Shown one piece after another: positions 36,490 through 47,141 of a stretch of DNA of 64,000 bases. The position numbers and the translations under genes were made by a program. The notes under the pieces were generated by a model, which saw only the letters and a program-made list of their open reading frames with translations, made no database searches and had not been told where the DNA came from. The DNA is from Henckelia pumila (lineage: Eukaryota > Streptophyta > Magnoliopsida > Lamiales > Gesneriaceae). The stretch spans positions 160,533,753 through 160,597,752 of the forward strand of contig NC_133123.1 in NCBI RefSeq assembly GCF_033568475.1, given 5' to 3'. The first letter of the stretch is position 1. Each line of letters begins with the position of its first letter.

Positions 36490-36698
36490 ATCCCCCACAT
36501 GAATGAAAATTAATGCATGTGGCTATGCTGAATAGTTCAAGACATCACGTTCACTAGACAGTCTAGTAAATCCGATAGTATTTCACTAAGGAAGGTTCAA
36601 AGCCGCAAGCTACCTCTCCCCATGCAATAATTTTTCGTAAGAAACTCTGTTTTAGCATATGCATACATATTCGCATAAATCACATTCATGTGGGGGAT

Positions 36699-37445
36699 TG
36701 TTGGAAAAATTGTTTGACAATTGTTGTTGGAGTAAAGGTGGTGAATGAGACATTGATGCTCATAGTCCCACATTGGTAAAATGTGGCAATAAATGTCTAC
36801 ATATATAGCCTAAATTGAGACAATGGGTTGGAGTCCCAAGGGGTACCCATGTTTGTTAAAGGGAGCGGACCTAGACTATGCTAGGTTCGAACCATTAGCC
36901 ACACGCGCGCGCGCCGCCGTTCGTCCGACCGGCTGGCTCGGCACGGACCGGACCGGACGTGGGCGTGGGCTGGTTCTTTGACACATATTTAATTTTTGGA
37001 TGAAATAACAATTTATTTAATTTGTTTTGTTTTCGAAAATAAATAAATTAATTAAATTTCATGTCTAAAGAGTTGTGTCCCATTCAGAACCAGTGTGTCT
37101 CTTCGGCTTGAATCAGTGCGCCCCTTCGCCTGAACCAGTGCACCACTTCAACTAAACCAGTGCGTCTGAAGTGATGCAACTCATCGAGGCAGTCTTCCAA
37201 CGCCTATAAATACCTCACGTCTGACTCCATTTGAACTCGCTCATTTCTCATTCTCTTCCTCTGCATACTCTCATAATAAAGAGTTTCTTAAAGCACTTTC
37301 GAGTGTTCGTGGTTCTTAGATTTTGTTGTGCTACTAATCAAAGTGATATTAGCGTTCTATCTTGGGAGACAATTTGATCGACCTGTTAGCATCTCTGCAG
37401 GCAAATTTGTCTTAAAGATAGAGAGTCAAACTCTCGGCTTGCTAT
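36699..37445 (+). repeat. 5' LTR of the inner copia element
   Basis: Begins TGTTGGAAAAATTG. It carries a TATA box (TATAAATA, 37205-37212), a GC-rich block at 36900-36960 and tandem degenerate units around GAACCAGTGCG (37085-37165). Similarity to the 3' copy stops near 37445; the true edge may lie slightly further right. No tRNA-Met primer site was recognised after it. Confidence 0.82.
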
Positions 37446-37488
37446 ATACTGTGTTGTTGCGTGCATACTGATCAAAGGGTGATAACAA

Positions 37489-39559
37489 GTTTAAGAAAAA
37501 TTTTGTTGTTATCATGGCTGCTGTTCCACCGACTCCAGTTACGCCAACCCCACCACCACCCCCTGTCACGCCACCGCCTGTTACACCGGTTGTTGTCACG
37601 GCCCCTGCTGCTTCTAATGCGCATACCTAGAGACCTGAGAAGTTTTTCGGTACTGACTTCAAGACATGGCAGCAGAAGATGTTGTTTTACCTTACTACAC
37701 TTCATCTTGCGAGGTTCTTGAAGGAAGTGGTTGCTGTTCCAGCACCAAATGTTGACACACAAGCAAGATCTGCTTTTGATGCATGGTCTCACAGCGACTT
37801 CTTGTGCCGGAACTACATTCTGAATGGATTGGATAATACGTTGTATAGTGTATACTCTGCAACCAAGACTGCTAAGGAATTGTGGGATTCCTTGGAGAAA
37901 AAGTACCAGACCGAGGATGCTGGCACAAAGAAATTTGTAGTCGGAAAGTTTCTCGAATTCAAGATGGTTGATACCAAGACGGTGATTAGCCAAGTGCAAG
38001 AGTTCCAAATCATTCTTCATGACATAATAGCTGAAGGGATGATGATCAATGAATCTTTCCAAGTTGCTGCGCTGATCGAAAAGATGTCGCCTTTATGGAA
38101 GGAGTTTAAAAACTATTTGAAGCACAAACGCAAGGAAATGGTGCTCGAAGACTTGATCGTCAGGCTGCGAATTGAGGAAGACAATCGCAAAATAGAGATC
38201 AAAGGTGGTAAGATGCCAATAGAAGCAAAGGAAAACCTGGTGGAGCCAAACGCTACGAAGAAAAGGAAACATTTTGGGAAAGATATGAAGCAGGGAAAGC
38301 ACAAGAAGTGGAAAGGAACATATTGGAACTGTGGGAAGACAAACCACAAGGCCAAGGATTGTCGCTTACCAAAGAAGGACAATCAGTACCGGGCAAATGT
38401 TGTCCAACACAAATCTGTGCCTATTGACTTGTCTGAGATAGATCTGTCAGCAGTAGTCTTCGAGGCTAACATGGTTGATCATCCTAGAGAATGGTATATC
38501 GACACTGGAGCGACGCGACATGTCTGTGCTGACAAGGAGTTATTCTCAAAGTATACTCCTATAAGTGGAAGAGAGCTCTATATGGGTAACAATGTGACTT
38601 CTAAGATCGTTGGCTTAGGCAAAGTCGTGATCAAGATGACTTCGGGAAAAGAGCTTACTCTTATTGATGTCCTTCATGTTCCGGTAAGCGATAATCCTTG
38701 GCCTTGTGGTTCGTCTTCCCACAGTTCCAACATGTTCCTTTCCACTTCTTGTGTTTTCCCTGCTTCACATCTTTGCCAAAATGTTTCCTTTTCTTCGTAG
38801 CATTTGGCTCCACCAGGTTTGCCTTTGCTTCCATTAGCATCTTACCACCTTTGATCTCCGCTTTGTGATTGTCTTCCTCAATTCGCAGCCTGACGATCAA
38901 GTCTTCGAGCCTCATTTCCTTGCGTTTGTGCTTCAAATAGTTTTTAAACTCCTTCCATAAAGGCGGTAGCTTTTCGATCAGCGCAACAACTTGGAAAGAT
39001 TCACTGATCATCATCCCTTCAGCCATTATGTCATGAAGAATGATTTGGAACTCTTGCACTTGGCTAATCACCGTCTTGGTGTCAACCATCTTGAATTCGA
39101 GAAACTTTCCGACTACAAACTTCTTTGTGCCAGCATCCTCGGTCTTGTACTTTTTCTCCAAGGAATCCCACAATTCCTTAGCAGTCTTGGTTTCAGAGTA
39201 TACGCTATACAACGTATTATCCAACCCATTCAGAATGTAGTTCCGGCACAAGAAGTCGCTGTGAGACCATGCATCAAAAGCAGATCTTGCTTGTATGTCA
39301 ACATTTGGTGCTGGAACAGCAACCACTTCCTTCAAGAACCTCGCAAGATGAAGTGTAGTAAGGTAAAACAACATCTTCTGCTGCCATGTCTTGAATTCAG
39401 TACCAGAGAACTTCTCAGGTCTCTCGGCATGCGCATTAGAAGCAGCAGGGGCCGTGACAACAGCCGGTGTAATAGGCGGCGGCGTGACAGGGGGTGGTGG
39501 TGAGGTTGGCATAACTGGAGTCGGTGGAACAGCAGCCATGATAACAACAAATTTGTCTT
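37489..39559. repeat. Inverted duplication of gag inside the inner copia element
   Basis: Two arms of roughly 880 bases face each other: 37489-38371 on the plus strand and 38683-39559 on the minus strand, separated by about 310 bases of protease sequence. Both begin with the same TTGTTGTTATCATGGCTGCTG context and both contain the zinc knuckle CWNCGKTNHKAKD or a near match. The arms look about 95% identical. A transcript across them could fold into a long hairpin. Confidence 0.85.
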
Positions 39560-42500
39560 AAACTTGTCTGAGATAGATCTGTCAGCAGTAGTCTTCGAGG
39601 CTAACATGGTTGATCATCCTAGAGAATGGTATATCGACACTGGAGCGAAGCGACATGTCTGTGCTGACAAGGAGTTATTCTCAAAGTATACTCCTATAAG
39701 TGGAAGAGAGCTCTATATGGGTAACAATGCGACTTTTAAGATCGTTGGCTTAGGCAAAGTGGTGATCAAGATGACTTCGGGAAAAGAGCTTACTCTTATT
39801 GATGTCCTTCATGTTCCGAACATAAGGAAGAATCTTGTATCCGGTTCTAGGCTGGTTAAGGCCGGATTTAGAATAGTTTTTGAAGCTGGAAAAGTTGTAA
39901 TCATGAAAAATGGACAGTTCCTAGGAAAAGGATATATAGAAAAGGGACTGTTCAAGATGAATGTAATGACTGTACTTCGTGATCTTGAAAGTAATAAAGT
40001 TAATGCTTTGAATTACTTGGTAGAATGTTCTAATTTATGGCATACTAGACTAGGGCATGTTAACTTCAACACTTTGAGAAAACTTGGAAAATTAAATCTT
40101 ATTCCAAGGACTAAGATTGATTCAAACTACAAATGTGAAGTATGTGTTGAAGCTAAATTAACTAAAGTACCTTTTCACACAGTGGAAAGAAGTACAATAC
40201 CTCTAGAACTAATTCACACCGATATTTGTGATTTAAAGTTTGTACAAACTAGAGGTGGGAAAAAGTACTTTATTACATTCATATATGATTGCACAAGATT
40301 CTGTTATGTGTTTCTTTTAAGAAGCAAAGATGAAGCTCTTGAAGCATTTAAGATCTATAAGAATGAAGTTGAAAATCAATTATGCAAACGAATCAAGAAA
40401 ATTTGTAGTGATAGAGGAGGTGAATATGTTGCTCCGTTTGAAGAATTTTGCAATGAATCTGGCATTATTCATCAAACAACTACTCCTTATTCACCACAAT
40501 CTAATGGTGTTGCGGAAAGAAAAAACCGTACTCTTAAAGAGATGATGAATGTCGTGATAATAAGTTCTCGATTATCCCAAAACTTGTGGGGGGAAGCAAT
40601 ACTTTCAGCAAATCATATTCTTAACAAAATTCCACATAAAAAGAAGAATGAAACTCCTTACGAATTGTGGAAAGGACATAAGCCCTCATACAAATACTTG
40701 AAAGTGTGGGGGTGTTTGGCGAAAGTAGAAATACCAAAGCCAAAACAAGTGAATATTGGACCTAAGACTGTAGATTGCATCTTCATTGGATATGCAAACA
40801 ACAGTAGTGCATATAGATTGGAGATGATGAATGCCATGATAATAAGTTCTGGATTACCCCAAAACTTGTGGGGGGGAGCAATACTTTCGGAAAATCATAT
40901 TCTTAACAAAATTCCACATAAAAAGAAGAATGAAACTCCTTACGAATTGTGGAAAGGACATAAGCCCTCATACAAATACTTGAAAGTGTGGGGGTTTTTG
41001 ACAAAAGTAGAAATACCAAAGCCAAAACAAGTGAAGATTGGACCTAAGACTGTAGATTGCATCTTCATTGGATATGCAAACAATAGTAGTGCATATAGAT
41101 TCCTAGTGCACAAGTCAGTGATTCCTGATATACATGAAAATACGATTATTGAATCAAGGAATGCTGCATTTTTTGAGAACGTCTTTCCTTGTAAGAAAGG
41201 AAAAGAAAAGAGCTCTATTAAAAGAGGTCATGAATCCACAAATGAGAAAACTCATGAAAATGAAGAACCAAGGCGTAGCAAAAGAGCTAAGATAGCTAAA
41301 ACATTTGGTCCTGATTTTTTTAGTTATGCTATAGAAAATGATCCAAGGACTTTAAGTGAAGCGCTGTTCAGTCCTGATGCTCCACTTTGGAAAGAGGCCA
41401 TAAAAAGCGAAATAGATTCCATCATGCAAAATCATACTTGGGAGTTAGTAGATCTCCCACCGGGAAGCAAACCTTTAGGATGCAAATGGATCTTAAAAAG
41501 GAAATACAAAGCTGATGGAACGGTGGAAAAATACAAAGCAAGGTTAGTGGCCAAATGATTTAGACAAAAAGAAAGGTTGGATTTCTTCAACACATATTCA
41601 CCTGTTACGAGAATAACGTCTATTCGAGTACTTATATCAATTGTTGCTTTAAATAATCTCGAAATTCATCAAATGGATGTTAAAACGGCCTTTTTAAATG
41701 GTGAGTTAGAGGAAGAAATATATATGGCACAACCTGAAGGATTCATTGCTCCCGGTCAAGAAAGGAAATTGTGTCGACTCATTAAATCATTGTATGGGCT
41801 AAAACAGGCTCCTAAACAATGGCATGAAAAGTTTGACAAAACAATGATGTCAAATGGATTCAAGATTAATGAGTGTGATAAATGTGTTTATATAAAAGAC
41901 ACACATGACTCATATATAATTGTTTGTCTATATGTAGACGACATGCTCATAATAGGTAGTAATCATGATATCATCATGAAAACTAAGAAAATGTTGACAA
42001 GACATTTTGACATGAAAGATATGGGAAAATCAGACGTTATCTTAGGAATTAAGATTGACAAAACGTCTGAAGAAATTACCCTAACACAATCTCATTATAT
42101 TGAGAAAGTACTTAGGAAATTCAATGTGTATGATGTTACGCCGGTAAGATCACCCGTGGATTTAAATTTACATTTATCTAAAAATCGTGGTGAACCTGTA
42201 TCTCAACAGCAATATGCAAGGATTATTGGAAGTTTAATGTATATTTCAAATTGTACTCGTCCTGATATTGCTTACTCAATAAATAAATTGAGTAGATTCA
42301 CAAGTAATCCTAGTCATGATCATTGGAAAGCATTGGAAAGAGTATTTAAATACTTAAAGTATTCAATAGACTATGGATTACATTATGCATCATATCCTTC
42401 TGTACTTGAAGGATATTGTGATGCAAATTGGATTTCAGACACAAAAGACTCAAAGTCCACAAGTGGATATGTGTTCACCATCGGTGGAGGAGCTGTGTCG

Positions 42501-42896
42501 TGGAAATCCTCTAAGAAAACGTGTATAGCTCGTTCAACTATGGAATCGAAGTTCACAGCTTTAGACAAAGCGGGAGAAGAAGCGGAATGGCTTCGTAATT
42601 TCCTAGAAGATATTCCGTATTGGATGAAACCAGTGCCAGCAATTATGATACATTGCGATAGTCAGTCGGCTATAGGTAGGGCACAAAGTAGTATGTATAA
42701 TGGTAAGTCAAGACACATACGTCGAAGACATAATACCATTAGGCAGTTGATCTCAAATGGGGTTATCGCAGTTGATTATGTAAAATCAAAAGATAACTTA
42801 GCGGATCCGTTGACAAAAGGTTTAGGGAGAGATCAAGTAAACTGCTTATCAAGAGGAATGGGATTAAAACCTACAAAATTAAAGGATAATTCATAG
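37514..42896 (+). pseudogene. gag-pol coding region of the inner copia element
   Basis: Starts MAAVPPTP with a proline-rich tail before a UBN2-type gag (RFLKEV, ELWDSLEKKY), a CCHC zinc knuckle (near 38330), aspartic protease (WYIDTGA, seen twice because of the duplication), pre-integrase region ([14 protein letters not shown], near 40040), integrase core (about 40200-40620), reverse transcriptase (about 41400-42150, with YVDDMLIIG near 41935) and RNase H (about 42410-42830). The final residues include the copia hallmark [12 protein letters not shown]. It is a fossil with a few breaks and internal duplications. Antisense open frames in this stretch are shadows. Confidence 0.87.
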
Positions 42897-43436
42897 CGGA
42901 AACCCAATCTTGTAGATTGGAGATCCCAAGATCTTGATTCAATGGAAAAATCAAGTTATGAATGTTCGTGTGCGCTTAGAACTTCGTTCTATTCTCATTC
43001 CTAGGATAAAAGTGCAACCTGTGCAAGTAGTGAAGTTAAGTTTTAACAAACTTTTAATGATTCCTATATTTCTATAAGAAATAGAGTATGACAGGATACT
43101 CATATAATAGGAGGTCACCTATTTAAGTGTGAAGACGGGTCGCTTCAATGTAACACTTAAGAATCCAAGATGTTGTCCAGGGCCAAAACGGACAAAACCG
43201 TGAGAACAAATAAAGTGTGAGAAAAATTATTGTGTGAATACTGTTGTCTTGGTTTACATCAACAGCTGAATAGTTCAAGACATCACGTTCACTAGACAGC
43301 CTAGTAAATCCGATAGTATTTCACTAAGAAAGGTTCAAAGCCGCAAGCTACCTCTCCCCATGCAATAATTTTCCGTAAGAAACTCTGTTTTAGCATATGC
43401 ATACATATTCGCATAAATCACATTCATGTGGGGGAT

Positions 43437-44205
43437 TGTTGGAAAAATTGTTTGACAATTGTTGTTGGAGTAAAGGTGGTGAATGAGACATTGATGCTCA
43501 TAGTCTCACATTAGTAAAATGTGGCAATAAATGTCTACATATATAGCCTAAATTGAGATAATGGGTTAGGGTCCCAAGGGGTACCCATTTTTGTTAAAGG
43601 GAGAGGACCTAGACTATGCTAGGTTCGAACCATTAGCCACGCGCGCACGCGCCGCCGTCCGTCCGACCGGCCGGCCGGCTTGGCATGGACCGGACTGGAC
43701 GTGGGCATGGGCTGGGCTGGTTCTTTGACACATATTTAATTTTTGGATGAAATAACAATTTATTTAATTTGTTTTGTTTTCGAAAATAAATAAATTAATT
43801 AAATTTCATGTCTGAAGAGTTGTGTCTCATAGTTGTGTCCCATTCAGAACCAGTGTATCTCTTCGGCTTGATTCAGTGCGCCCCTTCGCCTGAACCAGTG
43901 CACCACTTCAACTGAACCAGTGCGTCTGAAGGGATGCAACTCATCGAGGCAGTCTTCCAACGCCTATAAATACCTCACGTCTGACTCCATTTGAACTCGC
44001 TCATTTCTCATTCTCTTCCTCTGCATACTCTCATAATAAAGAGTTTCTTAAAGCACTTTCGAGTGTTCATGGTTCTTCGATTTTGTTGTGCTGCTAATCG
44101 AAGTGATATTAGCGTTCTATTTTGGGAGACAATTTGATCGACCTGTTAGCATCTCTGCGGGCAAATTTGTCTTAAAGATAGAGAGTCAAACTCTCGGCTC
44201 GCTAT
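43437..44205 (+). repeat. 3' LTR of the inner copia element
   Basis: Begins TGTTGGAAAAATTG after the purine tract GTGGGGGAT and matches 36699-37445 with small insertions in the GC-rich block and in the tandem units. A TATA box is at 43965-43972. Beyond 44205 the sequence becomes an AT-rich palindrome made of outer-LTR fragments (to about 44322). Confidence 0.82.
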
Positions 44206-44350
44206 TATATTATATTATATTATAATATATTTTGTAATATATGTATATAATATAATATAATATAATATAATATAATATATATTATATATCTCGCTTTTCA
44301 TCAAATATTTAAATCGATTTATCTTCATAAGTCCTTTTTTTTTTTAGAAC

Positions 44351-46160
44351 TTACCTCTTTATTTTCTTTACAAGGAAACGTTTCTTCAAAGAAGACAACA
44401 TTCCTTGATTCAATAATAGTCCTTCGTGCACATCACTTATTTCAGACTTATGTACCAAAAATGCACTACTATTATTTGCATATCCAATAAATATGCAATC
44501 AATTGTTTTGGTCCAATTTTTACTTGCTTTGGTTTTGGCACTTCCACCTTTGCCAAGCACCCCCACAATTTTAAATATTTGTAGGAAGGCTTGTGACCTT
44601 TCCACAACTCGTATGGATTTTCATCCTTACTCTTGTGTGGTACTTTATTAAGAATGTAGTTGGCTGAAAGGATCGCTTCCCCTCACAAGTTCTGTGGTAA
44701 TCCTAAACTCAATAACATTGTGTTCATCATTTCTTTAAGAGAGCAATTTTTCCTTTCAGCAACACCATTAGATTGTGGTGAATAAGGCGCATTAGTTTGA
44801 TGAATAACACCACATTCACAGCAGAATTGATCAAATGGTGCTCCATATTCTCCACATCTATCACTACGAATAATTTTTATTTGTTTGTTCAATCGATTTT
44901 CAACCTCATTCTTATAGTGTTTAAACACTTCAAGAGCTTCATCTTTACTTCGCAGCAGATATACATAACAATACCTCGTGCAATCATCAATAAAAGTAAT
45001 GAAATACTTTTTTCCACCTCTAGTTTGCACAAACTTTAAATCACATAAATTGGTGTGAATTAATTCTAAAAGCGACGTGCTTCTTTCCACAGATGGAAAT
45101 GAGGCCTTTGTTAATTTAGCTTCCACACAATTCTCGCATTTGTGTTTCCTGTTAACATCAATTTAAGGCAATAAATTTAATTTTACTAGTTTACCTAATG
45201 AATTATAATTTACATGATCCAAATGATCATGCCATAAATCACACGACTCAACCAAGTAAATAGAAGCATATCTTTTATTGCTTTCAAATATTACTAAGTA
45301 CATTCATCGCATTTAATTTGAAAAGGCTTTTCTCCATATAGCCTTTTCCTACAAACATATCATTCTTAGACAATACAAACTTGTTAGAATGAAACACTAG
45401 TATAAATCCAGCTTTGACAAGTGCTGATCCAGATACTAGGTTCTTTCGAATGTCCGGAACATGCAGCACATCAATAAGGGTTAGTACTTTGCCGGATGTC
45501 AGTTTTAGCACCACTTTACCTAGACCCACAATGTTTGACGTAGTTGAGTTACCCATAAAGAGTTTATGTCCACTAATCGGGGAGTAAGTAGAGAACATAT
45601 CTTTTTCTGCACATACATGTCTTGTTGCTCCAGTATCAATAAACCATTATTTTGGATTATCCACTAGATTGGCTTCAAACACAACCGCAGACAACATGAG
45701 ATCAGACATGTCAGTTGACAATTTATCGTCTTCGGGGATGTTCACTTGGTCCCTTGATTTCTTTCGATTACCTTTATTTTCTTGGCAATCTCGAGCCAAT
45801 TGGTTGGGTTTGCCACAGTTGTAACAATTTCCCTTGAACTTTTTGGCTTTTCCCTTCTTTGGACCATTTTCTTGGTGCTTTCTATTTTTGCTGGTATTTT
45901 GTTCCATCAAATTTTCCCTTGCATCAATCCTTGTTTCGGCCTTCCTTTCGGATGCCCTGTTGTCCTCCTCTATTCGCAGGCGCACGATCAAGTCTTCAAG
46001 ACTCATCTCTTTGTGTTTATGCTTGAGATAATTCTTAAAGTCTTTCCACACAGGAGGCAACTTTTCGATCATGGCCGCCACTTAGAATGAGTCACTAAGA
46101 GTCATTCCCTCCGCATGAATTTCTTGCAAGATCACTTGTAATTCTTGCACTTGGGCCATA
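44351..46160 (-). pseudogene. gag, protease and integrase remnants of the outer copia element
   Basis: On the minus strand from right to left: gag C-terminal half (IEKLPPVWKDFKNYLKHK, near 46070) with a zinc knuckle (CYNCGKPNQLARDC, near 45820), protease flank (45600-45290, [18 protein letters not shown]), pre-integrase and integrase core (about 45130-44690, with [12 protein letters not shown] near 44760) and an integrase C-terminal piece (44610-44351). Reverse transcriptase and RNase H were not found in this orientation. It is heavily broken. Confidence 0.85.
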
Positions 46161-46185
46161 ACTGGTTCAAATAATGTTTTAAGAT

Positions 46186-47088
46186 TGTTAGGTAAAATAC
46201 TAGTAATCTTGGGATATATTGAGTATATGCAGGTGAACAAAAATGGCTATAGGAAAATTAGTCGAGGCAAGAGTTTGACTCTTTTTCCTTAAAACATTAT
46301 TGCCCCGCCCTGGTACTTACGGTTATTGGCAAAACGTTTCCCAAGATACAACGACTATCGACTTTAAAATAGTAGCACTACAAATTTTAAAGTCACACGA
46401 ACTTTGAAATGTTCAGAACGCTATATATTCGAATTTTACTCGTTCAACTTAAAAATCCAAACCCAAGATTTTATGTCTTGTAAAATTTGAATCTAAGTGT
46501 TTTGATTAAAATTCGAAACACCTCTCGAATTTAATTCTAAAGATCGAATCTAAGCGCAAAAAGCTTAAAAAATCCGAACCAAGATTTTATGTCTTGTAAT
46601 TCGAATCTTAAGCGCTAAAAGCTTAAAAAAATTCTTAGAATAATTATTAAACAAGAGATAAGAGAAAATGGTGTGCTTTGAATGCAAATAAGGGGTCTTA
46701 TTTATAGATGTTGAAAAGTCTTGATGGAGAGACATAACTCTTCTCAAGCACTACTTCACATGAAATGGTGCACCTCTTCTCAATCACACGACCAAAAGGC
46801 CGTGTGACTAATTTGAATCACTCGGCCATGTGGCCGGGTGGTTTACTTATATTATATTATATACATATATTACAAAATATATTATAATATAATATAATAT
46901 AATATATATTATATATCTCGCTTTTCATCAAATATTTAAATCGATAAAATTCAAACTAAATTAATTTCTCATTCACCCTGTCGAGAAATAATTTTCTTAC
47001 GAATTTTACTCGCGATATAAAATTTATTCGTAACTTGTTCGAATTATTTATCAACTTTAAATGAGTACACAACTCATTTTTTCCAACA
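46186..47088 (-). repeat. 5' LTR of the outer copia element
   Basis: 903 bases from TGTTAGGTAAAATAC to TTTTTTCCAACA on the plus strand, matching 35585-36489. The inner neighbour is already gag sequence, so the usual leader and primer site are not seen. It is followed by the target duplication CAAGA at 47089-47093. Confidence 0.9.
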
Positions 47089-47141
47089 CAAGAAACTTTG
47101 GAAACTTGACTTGCTAGTTTGAAACTAAAACTCTATGTTGG

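Larger units (their letters stand above)
36699..44205 (+). mobile_element. Inner Ty1/copia retrotransposon with rearranged gag
   Basis: A plus-strand element of about 7.5 kb, with LTRs at 36699-37445 and 43437-44205 differing by about 3%. It belongs to the same family as the outer element: gag and protease proteins are clearly related, and both use the tract CATGTGGGGGAT before the 3' LTR. All copia domains are represented, but gag is duplicated in inverted form and the integrase region holds a direct duplication. A 171-base segment normally found only before the 3' LTR (43265-43436) also precedes the 5' LTR (36528-36698). The right LTR runs straight into AT-rich outer-LTR sequence, so no target duplication can be seen. 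It is a fossil with a few breaks besides the rearrangements. Confidence 0.85.
35585..47088 (-). mobile_element. Old Ty1/copia retrotransposon containing a second copia element
   Basis: Outer element on the minus strand with LTRs at 35585-36489 and 46186-47088 and the 5-base target duplication CAAGA at 35580-35584 and 47089-47093. Between the LTRs lie gag, protease and integrase remnants (44351-46160) and a related plus-strand element (36699-44205). The LTRs differ at about 32 of 900 sites plus a 7-base gap (about 3.5%), making this the oldest datable insertion in the window. It is heavily broken: the 3' coding half is missing and many breaks are present. No primer site was recognised. Confidence 0.88.

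Noticed and set aside
36900-36965. GC-rich block that could be taken for a CpG-rich host promoter
   Set aside because: It is part of the inner copia LTR and recurs at 43640-43720 in the other LTR.
38093-38382. Antisense frames across gag of the inner copia element
   Set aside because: Shadows of the sense gag reading frame; the basic, repetitive composition mirrors the lysine-rich gag tail.
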